Source: CBDULX01 sp965368175 (GTDB lineage: Bacteria; Pseudomonadota; Gammaproteobacteria; SZUA-229). From it: a stretch of 30,028 nt of DNA. Shown one piece after another: positions 15,308-22,666 of the stretch. The notes beneath the pieces are model-generated. The model searched no databases and was not told where the DNA came from. It worked only from the letters and a program-made list of their open reading frames with translations. The translations under genes were made by a program, and so were the position numbers. The stretch's first letter is position 1. Every line of letters begins with the position of its first letter. The DNA lies in assembly GCA_965368175.1 (NCBI GenBank), contig CBDULX010000013.1:1-30028 (forward strand). The letters are read 5' to 3'.

Positions 15308-16835
15308 CCTGCTGAATACGGTATGGTTGATTCCGGTTGTACCCATGCTGGCGACCCTGTGGATTGCTGTGGGTTATATGTTTAATTTCAACCGCGGCGA
15401 ATCCGGTGAAAAACAGACGGCACAAACTTCGCTCACCGCATCCTTCATCTCTCTGCTGCTGATTGTAATTCTGGATGTCTATTCCCTGATCTATAACGCC
15501 CCAGGTCAGATTCGTTTTGCTCCCTGGATTGAAAGCGGAGATTACCGGGTATACATCAGTTTTACCCTGGATAATCTGGGCTTACTGATGGGCACACTGG
15601 TGGCGCTGATTTCATTACTCATTATCAAATTTTCGGTCAACTATATGCACCGGGAGGCCGGTTACCAGCGCTTTTTTATGATCATGAGCCTGTTCAATGG
15701 CGCCATGCTACTGATTATGCTCGCGGGTAATGCGGTACTGGCGTTTATCGGCTGGGAGCTGGCAGGGGTTAGCTCATTCCTGTTAATTGCTTATGCCTTT
15801 AACCGCGACAACGCCACTGCGAATGCCACCCAGGCCTTTGTCACCAATCGTATTGGTGATGCAGGTTTTACCATGTCGATTGCCCTGTGTTTCATCTGGT
15901 TTGGCAGTGTGGAATGGTCCGATATCCTGAACACTCAGTCCGGCCTTAGTAGCCTTCATATCGGCATGATTGCCGGTGGGTTTATTATTGCGGCCCTGAT
16001 TAAATCGGCACTGGTTCCCTTTTCACCCTGGATTGTCCGCGCCCTTGAAGGCCCCACCCCTTCCAGCGCCATTTTTTATGGCTCGTTGATGGTACATGCC
16101 GGTATTTATCTGCTGATACGCCTCGAGCCCTTATTGATGCAGGATCAGGCCCTGTTACCGCTGTTAGCATTTGTGGGTTTGCTTACCCTGTTTTACGGTT
16201 TTTTCAGCGGCCTGGTACAAACCGATGTCAAAAGTGCGCTGATGTTTTCAGTGATTTCCCAGACCGGCCTGATGGTGTTCCTGATAGGCATTCAGCAGTT
16301 CACCCTGGCGACAGTTTATATGGTTTTACATGCCATCTGGCGCGCCTATCAGTTCCTCAATGCGCCCGCTCTTATGCACCAGATGACTCGGCCCACACGC
16401 CCGGTGAGCCCGGTCATCCAGCACTGGCGCTGGTTATACACCGCCAGCATTAAACGCTTCTGGCTTGACCCTTTAGTCAGCTGGCTAATCGTAAATCCGC
16501 TGAAACAGCTATCCCGGGATGCCCGACATTTTGATGATACGGTGGTCACTCGTATCGTTGGCCTGCCAGCCCAGGCCTCCGAAGTCAAATCTTCTGATCA
16601 GGCAGAAAACCAGAAACATGTCGGCTTCGGGCGAGGCATGGCCGGCAAGTTAATGCAACATCTGGCATCAGCCATGGCCTGGTTTGAGGAACACCTGGTT
16701 TTGAAATCTGCGGGATCAGGTCTACTTGGCATGATCCAGCACCTGGGCCGATATGTACTTCATATCGAGGGCCTGCTGAGTCAGCCAAGATATCTGATCA
16801 TCCTGATCATCGCCACCTTTGTTGTGATTTTATAG
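15300..16835 (+). CDS. dabB: DabB-like NuoL-type membrane subunit
   Basis: A 511-residue membrane protein of the NuoL/MrpA type and the best candidate for the cognate DabB, since its ATG overlaps the end of dabA. The helix-5 glutamate is present in I-G-W-E-L-A-G-V-S-S-F (E153), and the helix-7 lysine in A-L-I-K-S-A-L-V-P-F (K235), followed by the NuoL signature E-G-P-T-P-S-S-A. In the later helix the motif is L-H-A-I-W-R-A-Y-Q-F-L (H344, R348), with Arg where a Lys is usual. After residue 370 there is a soluble stretch resembling the NuoL lateral-helix region, then a final hydrophobic anchor (about 492-511). It probably anchors DabA at the inner membrane and couples CO2 hydration to cation movement, as shown for other DAB systems. 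The next gene starts 1 nt after its stop. Confidence 0.85.
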   Translation: MHNLLNTVWLIPVVPMLATLWIAVGYMFNFNRGESGEKQTAQTSLTASFISLLLIVILDVYSLIYNAPGQIRFAPWIESGDYRVYISFTLDNLGLLMGTLVALISLLIIKFSVNYMHREAGYQRFFMIMSLFNGAMLLIMLAGNAVLAFIGWELAGVSSFLLIAYAFNRDNATANATQAFVTNRIGDAGFTMSIALCFIWFGSVEWSDILNTQSGLSSLHIGMIAGGFIIAALIKSALVPFSPWIVRALEGPTPSSAIFYGSLMVHAGIYLLIRLEPLLMQDQALLPLLAFVGLLTLFYGFFSGLVQTDVKSALMFSVISQTGLMVFLIGIQQFTLATVYMVLHAIWRAYQFLNAPALMHQMTRPTRPVSPVIQHWRWLYTASIKRFWLDPLVSWLIVNPLKQLSRDARHFDDTVVTRIVGLPAQASEVKSSDQAENQKHVGFGRGMAGKLMQHLASAMAWFEEHLVLKSAGSGLLGMIQHLGRYVLHIEGLLSQPRYLIILIIATFVVIL

Positions 16836-16836
16836 C

Positions 16837-18354
16837 ATGCACATAACCGAACTACACTGGATGAACTCAGGCAATATTCCGATACTCAGCTTGCTGCAGC
16901 TGTTCCCGCTGCTGATAACGGGAATTATATTAAGTGTTCGAAATGAAAGGATACTGTTCGGCATCGCCATTCTTGGCACAGTGCTGGAACTGGCACTATC
17001 GATACTGCTTTACAGCCAGTTTGACAGCAGCAGCCGCGACTTCCAGTTTTCTGAGCAGTTACAGTTATTCGGCCCGTTTCAGTACCACGCGGCGGTTGAT
17101 GGTGTGGCTGTTCTGTTCATGCTACTCACCAGCCTGCTCAGTTTCATGGCAGTGCTGTACAGCTATTTAATTCCCATGGAACGTCGCAAAAACTTCCTCG
17201 CACTTACCTTCATTATAATTTCCAGCCTGATGGGACAATTCGCCACACTGGATATGCTCTGGTTTGTGCTGACCTCTATTATCCATCTGATACTGGTCGG
17301 CTATGTACTCTGGAGCTGGGCCACTTCACCGGAACGTGATCTGGCCCTATCACGTTATATGCAATTCATGGTCACCGGCCTGTTTTTATTATTGATGGGC
17401 GTCATCATGCTGGGCTGGAATTATTCAGATATCCATGGCTACTGGAGCTTCGATATCACGGACCTGTTAAAAACACCCATTCCGGATTCCATTCAGTCCA
17501 TTATCTTTTTCCTGCTGTTCTATGGACTGGCTATACGCGTTCCCCTGTTTCCTATGCACGGCTGGCTACCGGTATGTGCAGAACATGGCATGGTGGCCAT
17601 TGCCCCGATATTCCTGTTAGGTGTCAAAACCGGTATTTTTGGTTTAATCCGATTTGTTTTACCTTTGCTGCCTGAGGCTGTCATTCAGTGGCATAAATTT
17701 ATTATCGCCTTTGCGGTCACCGGCATTTTCTACGCAGCCCTGCTGGCACTGATGCAGGTTAATCTTCGTCGATTGCTGGCGTTTGCCGTGGTTTCCCACA
17801 CCAGTATCCTGCTGTTAGGTTTATTCAGCCTGAACCATGAAGCCTTTCAGGGTGGCGTTATGTTATCGGTAAACTTCGGTATTGCCATCACAGGACTGCT
17901 GTTTACCGCCGGCTTTATATTCTGGCGAACCCAGACCCTGCTGTTATCCAAACTGGGTGGACTGTTCGATACTCTGCCCCTGTTTGGTATTACTTTTTTC
18001 GTAGCCGGTGTGTCTATTATTGGCATGCCGGGTACTCCGGGTTATGACTCTGTACATCTGGTACTGGAAGCGTCTATCGGACGTTTCGGTGCATTGCTCA
18101 CTGTCGCGGCAGCGGTCGGCAACGTGATTGCCGCCGGGTTTCTGCTATGGGCTTTCCAGACGGCCTTTCTGGCACCGGTACAAAGCAACCAGCCGGCCCA
18201 TACTGGCATCAAGCCGGCCAGCCTTCAGGAGCGACTGCTGGCATTGATGATTATTGCCACCCTGGTAGGCGTGGGATTCTATCCACAACCCTGGCTCACT
18301 CTGATCGAAAACTCACTGGAAGGCCTGAGCCAACTGTATGGCCATCTGGGGTAA
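16837..18354 (+). CDS. Degenerate NuoM-like membrane subunit of the DAB cluster
   Basis: A 505-residue multi-helix protein related to its two NuoM-like neighbours. It shares the pre-helix F-Q-F-x-E stretch, the A-V-D-G-V motif and V-P-L-F-P-M-H-G-W-L-P. Its charge pattern differs: the helix-5 segment reads D-M-L-W-F-V-L-T-S-I-I-H, so the conserved Glu is missing (S147 by my alignment). The helix-7 Lys is Arg (R234), and the later His position is Asn. The helix-8 Lys survives (K264). A subunit like this may no longer pump on its own and may have a structural or regulatory role. The gene starts 1 nt after dabB and stops 2 nt before the next gene, so translation is probably coupled. Full length and free of frameshifts, it is under selection rather than a pseudogene. 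Confidence 0.82.
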   Translation: MHITELHWMNSGNIPILSLLQLFPLLITGIILSVRNERILFGIAILGTVLELALSILLYSQFDSSSRDFQFSEQLQLFGPFQYHAAVDGVAVLFMLLTSLLSFMAVLYSYLIPMERRKNFLALTFIIISSLMGQFATLDMLWFVLTSIIHLILVGYVLWSWATSPERDLALSRYMQFMVTGLFLLLMGVIMLGWNYSDIHGYWSFDITDLLKTPIPDSIQSIIFFLLFYGLAIRVPLFPMHGWLPVCAEHGMVAIAPIFLLGVKTGIFGLIRFVLPLLPEAVIQWHKFIIAFAVTGIFYAALLALMQVNLRRLLAFAVVSHTSILLLGLFSLNHEAFQGGVMLSVNFGIAITGLLFTAGFIFWRTQTLLLSKLGGLFDTLPLFGITFFVAGVSIIGMPGTPGYDSVHLVLEASIGRFGALLTVAAAVGNVIAAGFLLWAFQTAFLAPVQSNQPAHTGIKPASLQERLLALMIIATLVGVGFYPQPWLTLIENSLEGLSQLYGHLG

Positions 18355-18356
18355 TT

Positions 18357-19847
18357 ATGACTGCAACTGATCACTTCTCTATTTTAAGCCTGCTAATTTA
18401 TAGCCCGCTGGCAGGCGCGCTGTTAATCATGCTCATACGTAATGATGCACTGGCCAAACACCTTGCATTACTGGCCAACATTGCAGTACTGATAATCGCT
18501 ATATTTTTACTCAGCCAGTTCAACAGTTATTCATCGGACTTCCAGTTTGTTGAAAAAATGAGCTGGATATCATCATTGAACATCGAATACCTGATAGGGG
18601 TTGATGGCATTTCCATATTGTTCCTGCCGTTAACCGCCCTGTTGTTTACTGGTGTTATCGTGGCGTTCTGGACCAGCATGCGCAGTATGCCCAGACTGTA
18701 TTTTTCATTATTACTACTACTGGAAACCGCCACCCTGGGTATATTCACCGCACTGGATACCATGCTGTTCTTCCTGTTCTGGGAATTAACTCTGATACCG
18801 ATATATTTTCTGGTCAGTCTGTGGGGCATTGGGCCTAACCGCCGTTATGCCGCCGTAAAATACACCCTGTTTATGCTGGCGGGCGGTGTACCGCTATTGT
18901 TTGGCTTTATCATTCTGGCCTTTAACCATGCGGCGCTTGATCCCGCGGGTCAGCTCTCATTCAGTTACCTTAGCCTGCTCAATACTCCGCTATCACTGGA
19001 AAGCCAGACCACCATTTTTTTACTTTTGTTACTGGGTTTTGGCGCCAAGGCCCCGATATTTCCATTCCATACCTGGTTACCCACCCTGGCATCAGAAGGC
19101 CCGGTGAGCATTGCCGCCATCATGACCGGACTTAAGCTGGGCGCCTATGGGTTTATTCGATTCCTGATACCACTCACACCCGACGCTTCGCTTCAATATC
19201 ACTGGCTACTGGCAGGCCTGGGTGTCATTGCCATTCTATACGGCGCCATCATTGCCATGAACCAGAGCAACATTCGCCGCATGCTGGCTTACTCCAGTAT
19301 TAGTCACATTGGGCTGGTGGTGCTGGGCATCGCGTCCTTCAATATACAGGGCATTCAGGGCGCCCTGTTCCAGGTACTGAATTTTTCTGTGGTGGCCGGT
19401 GGCCTGTTTTTAATTACCGGCTTTCTACACCATCGCACAGGCTCCTGCGACAGCTTGAGTCTGGGTGGCGTTGCCCAGTCCATGCCCTTACTCGCCGCAT
19501 TTTTCTTTATGTTTGCACTGGCCAGTATGGGCGTGCCAGGCACCAATGGTTTTGTTGCAGAACACCTGATCCTGATCAGTTCACTGCAAACCCATACCGG
19601 CGCTGGCCTGGCGGCACTGGCAGGCATGATAATAACGGCGGCCTATTTCCTCAGCATCTACCGAGTCGCCTTCCTGGGCGAATGCCATCGAAGTGTGGTG
19701 ATTGAAGCACTGGATTTGCGACCCAGGGAACTGCTACTGGTTCTGGTGTTTACAGCCGTGATCCTCTACACCGGCCTTAACCCAGGCAGTGTGCTGGATA
19801 TAACGCGGGCATCCAGCGAACAGTGGCTGAACCACATTCACCACTAG
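18357..19847 (+). CDS. NuoM/MrpD-type proton-translocating subunit, last gene of DAB cluster
   Basis: A 496-residue NuoM-like membrane protein. I use the ATG at 18357, 2 nt after the preceding stop. The open frame reaches back to 18147, but that part only reads through the previous gene out of frame. Canonical features are intact: G-V-D-G-I-S, F-W-E-L-T-L-I-P-I-Y (E143), L-G-F-G-A-K-A-P-I-F-P-F-H-T-W-L-P (K231), G-L-K-L-G-A-Y-G (K260) and M-L-A-Y-S-S-I-S-H-I-G. The helix-12 region reads Q-V-L-N-F-S rather than the usual M-x-x-H. With the subunits at 10532 and 16837 it forms a set of three NuoM paralogues beside one NuoL-like DabB. No terminator is obvious after the stop, only a weak 6-bp hairpin at 19859-19878. 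Confidence 0.85.
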   Translation: MTATDHFSILSLLIYSPLAGALLIMLIRNDALAKHLALLANIAVLIIAIFLLSQFNSYSSDFQFVEKMSWISSLNIEYLIGVDGISILFLPLTALLFTGVIVAFWTSMRSMPRLYFSLLLLLETATLGIFTALDTMLFFLFWELTLIPIYFLVSLWGIGPNRRYAAVKYTLFMLAGGVPLLFGFIILAFNHAALDPAGQLSFSYLSLLNTPLSLESQTTIFLLLLLGFGAKAPIFPFHTWLPTLASEGPVSIAAIMTGLKLGAYGFIRFLIPLTPDASLQYHWLLAGLGVIAILYGAIIAMNQSNIRRMLAYSSISHIGLVVLGIASFNIQGIQGALFQVLNFSVVAGGLFLITGFLHHRTGSCDSLSLGGVAQSMPLLAAFFFMFALASMGVPGTNGFVAEHLILISSLQTHTGAGLAALAGMIITAAYFLSIYRVAFLGECHRSVVIEALDLRPRELLLVLVFTAVILYTGLNPGSVLDITRASSEQWLNHIHH

Positions 19848-19917
19848 GGAACCTTTACAGCCCACGGCTGGCTGGGCTACCCTAAATTGAAGTAACAGTC
19901 ACCCAGAGGATCGGCAA

Positions 19918-21501
19918 ATGGCGGCCCGGTTTGGCGCGGATTTCAAACAGCAGCAACAGCTGATCAAATCCCTGACCAGTGCTGAGTGCTATGACCATGA
20001 AACTGAAGATATCTCGGTCATCGAAACCCATATCTCCTGGGTGATTCTTACCGGCCCATACGCCTATAAACTCAAAAAATCCCTGGATCTTGGTTTTCTC
20101 AATTACAGCTCACTGCCACTCAGACACCAGTACTGCAAACAGGAACTGCGCATCAACCGCCGTACTGCTGCTGATATTTACCTGGACTGTGTGGCGATTT
20201 CTGGCCCCGTCGAACAACCTCGGCTAAATGACAAAGGAAATGTCATCGAATATGCCGTAAAAATGCATCAATTTTCTCAACACGCCCTGCTTAGTCATCT
20301 GGCGGAAGAGCATCAGTTAACCACAACCATCATCGATCAGCTGGCTTCAAGGCTAGTTGAATTTCATCAAACTATCGACCGCCTGGATCAGGACAGTTCA
20401 CTGGGCACACCATCAACCATCTGGCAGCCGATTACTGAAAACTTCGAACAGATATCCGAGCGCATGGCGGATAAATCCACCCAGCTCGCATTAGCCCCTC
20501 TGCTGCACTGGTGCAGGCAGCAATACCAGCTACTCAAGCCCCGACTACAGGAGCGCAAGCAACAGGGCTTTATCCGAGAATGTCATGGTGATCTTCATCT
20601 GGGCAATATTGCCTATATTGACCAGCAGGTCTGCATGTTCGACGCCATAGAATTTAACCCCGCTCTGAGCTGGATCGACGTCATCAGTGAACTGGCTTTT
20701 CTCTGTATGGATCTGGAAGTTCGAGGATTTGACCAGCACAGCTATCGTCTGCTCAACCGGTATTTACAGCTTACCGGTGATTATTCCGGACTGCAGATGT
20801 TACGCTTCTACCAGCTGTATCGCGCAATGGTGCGTGCCAAGGTGACAGCCATCAGTCTCAACCAGGCCCATGACAGAGACGAAGTTTTATATGCAAAATT
20901 CTCCCGCTATCTTGAACTGGCCAATGCCTATACTCAGGCCGGTAAACCTCGCCTGATAATTACTCACGGCCTGTCCGGTTCCGGCAAAAGTTATTACAGC
21001 CAGCAACTGGCCACGGAATTCCAGCTCATACATCTGAGTTCCGACATCGAACGCAAACGTTTGTTTGGACTGTCGCCGCTGGCAGTCAGTAAAGAAGCGA
21101 CCCGACACAATATATATAGCCAACAGGCCAGCGCCGACACTTACCAGCGTCTTCTGGATCTGGCCCTTGAACTACTCGGCCTTGGGTTTTCGGTGATCGT
21201 TGATGCTACCTTCCTGCGTCAGTCCAGTCGGCAGAGCTTCCAGAAACTGGCGCAATCCTGTGACATTCCTTTTGTCATCATGGATTTGCAGGCCGATACC
21301 AGCACCCTGAAACAGCGCATACTACTACGTCAGCAGCAGGCCGATAATCCATCGGAAGCGGATGTTGCCATACTGGAACAGCAGCTCATCAACTGTGACC
21401 CTCTGTCTGCCGAAGAACAGCATTTTGTCAGTCCCGTGGTCTCAGGGGATGATGAGAGCTGGAAGCAATTCAGAGTCCAGCTCAGCTATCTAATTAAATA
21501 A
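19918..21501 (+). CDS. Two-domain protein: APH-like kinase domain plus P-loop (zeta-toxin/AAA-like) kinase
   Basis: A 527-residue soluble fusion. Residues about 40-330 resemble aminoglycoside/choline phosphotransferases, with the catalytic loop H-G-D-L-H-L-G-N (223-230, D225) and the later metal-binding F-D-A-I-E-F (D242). Residues 342-527 form a small P-loop kinase domain with Walker A G-L-S-G-S-G-K-S (351-358), a following S-S-D-I-E-R-K-R segment and V-I-V-D-A-T-F. This architecture is widespread in proteobacteria and is usually annotated as 'bifunctional aminoglycoside phosphotransferase/ATP-binding protein'; its substrate is not known to me, and drug resistance is not implied. AGAGGA 7 nt before the ATG supports the start. 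It begins 70 nt after the DAB cluster in the same direction and may be cotranscribed. Confidence 0.85.
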   Translation: MAARFGADFKQQQQLIKSLTSAECYDHETEDISVIETHISWVILTGPYAYKLKKSLDLGFLNYSSLPLRHQYCKQELRINRRTAADIYLDCVAISGPVEQPRLNDKGNVIEYAVKMHQFSQHALLSHLAEEHQLTTTIIDQLASRLVEFHQTIDRLDQDSSLGTPSTIWQPITENFEQISERMADKSTQLALAPLLHWCRQQYQLLKPRLQERKQQGFIRECHGDLHLGNIAYIDQQVCMFDAIEFNPALSWIDVISELAFLCMDLEVRGFDQHSYRLLNRYLQLTGDYSGLQMLRFYQLYRAMVRAKVTAISLNQAHDRDEVLYAKFSRYLELANAYTQAGKPRLIITHGLSGSGKSYYSQQLATEFQLIHLSSDIERKRLFGLSPLAVSKEATRHNIYSQQASADTYQRLLDLALELLGLGFSVIVDATFLRQSSRQSFQKLAQSCDIPFVIMDLQADTSTLKQRILLRQQQADNPSEADVAILEQQLINCDPLSAEEQHFVSPVVSGDDESWKQFRVQLSYLIK

Positions 21502-21616
21502 ATTATTAACCCGCTTTTTAACCCATTTCCGGATAAAACTCGCCAGCAAGACGAAAAATCGATAAAATATACGGCTTATTGGGCCTCCGGCACTTTCCCC
21601 GGACACAAGATTCTCA

Positions 21617-21653
21617 TGAAATAGTCTGTCAGACCACTGCTCAGACTGTTTCA
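21617..21653. promoter_or_regulatory. Inverted repeat upstream of phosphoribulokinase
   Basis: TGAAATAGTCTG (21617-21628) and CAGACTGTTTCA (21642-21653) are inverted repeats matching at 11 of 12 positions, with a 13-bp spacer. Inside, GTCTG-T-CAGAC (21624-21634) is a second perfect dyad sharing the left arm, so two alternative pairings exist. The right end is 34 nt before the cbbP ATG and 21 nt before its TAAGGAG ribosome-binding site. It could be an operator (CbbR binds upstream of cbb genes in many autotrophs) or a leader hairpin. It does not fit the usual CbbR TNA-N7-TNA pattern, and no regulator gene is in the window. Confidence 0.5.
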
Positions 21654-21687
21654 AGCAAATTTTATACATAAGGTTAAGGAGACATTA

Positions 21688-22587
21688 ATGTCCCAGAAGC
21701 ATCCCATCGTAGCTGTCACTGGTTCTTCAGGTGCAGGTACTTCAACAGTTAAACGCGCCTTCGAACATATTTTCCTGCGCGAAAAAATTACACCCTGCGT
21801 CATCGAGGGTGACAGTTTTCACCGTCATGACCGTGCTGCAATGAAAGAATTCATGGCTGATCATGAAGCCGTTGGCAACCGTTATTTCAGCCACTTTGGT
21901 GAGGAAGCTAACCTGTTCGATAAGCTGGAAGAGCTGTTTTCTAACTATGGTAAAGATGGCACAGGCCAGAAACGTTACTATCTACATAGTGATCCAGAGG
22001 CGGAGGAGCACAATAAACGCCTGGGCATTAGCAAAAGTGCCGGTGAATTTACACCCTGGGAAGACATAGAAACAGGTAGTGACCTGATGTTTTACGAAGG
22101 CCTGCACGGTCTGGTTAAAACCGAAAAATCCGATGTTGCCCAGCATGTTGACCTGGGTATTGGCGTAGTACCCATTGTTAACCTGGAATGGATCCAGAAA
22201 ATCCACCGCGACAATGCAGAGCGTGGCTACACGGCTGAAGTGATCGTAGAAACCATTCTGCGCCGCATGCCTGATTATGTTCATTACCTGACACCGCAAT
22301 TCTCTGAAACTGACATCAACTTCCAGCGCGTTTCCACGGTAGATACCTCTAACCCATTCATCGCCCGTGACATTCCTACTCCGGACGAAAGTTTTGTGGT
22401 TATCCGTTTCAAAGACCCTGCCAAGTTTAATATCGACTTTCCATACCTGCTCAACATGATTCATGATTCTTTCATGTCTCGGCGTAACACCATTGTAGTA
22501 CCTGGTGGTAAAATGGGTATGTCGATGGAAGTTATACTGACGCCAATCATTCACGATATGATTGAGAAATCTAAAAAAGCGCGTTAA
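21688..22587 (+). CDS. cbbP: Phosphoribulokinase, class I bacterial type
   Basis: A 299-residue Calvin-cycle enzyme that phosphorylates ribulose 5-phosphate to ribulose 1,5-bisphosphate, the CO2 acceptor of RuBisCO. The P-loop is G-S-S-G-A-G-T-S (12-19), followed by V-I-E-G-D-S-F-H-R (D42). The rest (M-F-Y-E-G-L-H-G, I-H-R-D-N-A-E-R-G-Y, I-L-R-R-M-P-D-Y) matches the short proteobacterial class, which is typically octameric and activated by NADH. A strong TAAGGAG 6 nt ahead of the ATG predicts high translation. The gene stands with its own leader, a dyad and a strong terminator, so it is a single-gene unit or the end of one. It is direct evidence of an autotroph and gives context for the DAB cluster upstream. 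RuBisCO is not in the window. Confidence 0.96.
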   Translation: MSQKHPIVAVTGSSGAGTSTVKRAFEHIFLREKITPCVIEGDSFHRHDRAAMKEFMADHEAVGNRYFSHFGEEANLFDKLEELFSNYGKDGTGQKRYYLHSDPEAEEHNKRLGISKSAGEFTPWEDIETGSDLMFYEGLHGLVKTEKSDVAQHVDLGIGVVPIVNLEWIQKIHRDNAERGYTAEVIVETILRRMPDYVHYLTPQFSETDINFQRVSTVDTSNPFIARDIPTPDESFVVIRFKDPAKFNIDFPYLLNMIHDSFMSRRNTIVVPGGKMGMSMEVILTPIIHDMIEKSKKAR

Positions 22588-22611
22588 TCGGTCATCTAAA
22601 CTACTTTAGCT

Positions 22612-22637
22612 AAGCCGGCCGATGCGCCGGCTTTTTT
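22612..22637 (+). terminator. Strong Rho-independent terminator after cbbP
   Basis: A perfect 8-bp stem (AAGCCGGC at 22612-22619 with GCCGGCTT at 22626-22633) has loop CGATGC and runs directly into TTTTTT. It starts 24 nt past the cbbP stop and ends only 29 nt before the FIST gene. The FIST gene therefore needs either readthrough or a promoter located within the cbbP end or the terminator itself. Confidence 0.88.
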
Positions 22638-22666
22638 ATTTCTAACAAGCAGTCTACAATCAGCCT

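Noticed and set aside
18147..18356. Longer N-terminus (70 extra residues) for the last NuoM-like gene
   Set aside because: It overlaps the preceding gene in another frame, has no membrane-protein character, and an ATG at 18357 gives the normal family start.
10532..19847. Fragment of a complex I (nuo) or Mrp operon
   Set aside because: No nuoA-K, mrpB/C/E/F/G or redox subunit genes are present, and dabA lies inside the gene run.
19918..21501. Aminoglycoside resistance gene
   Set aside because: The APH-like half belongs to a broad proteobacterial fusion family on chromosomes without resistance context; nothing nearby suggests a resistance or mobile cassette.
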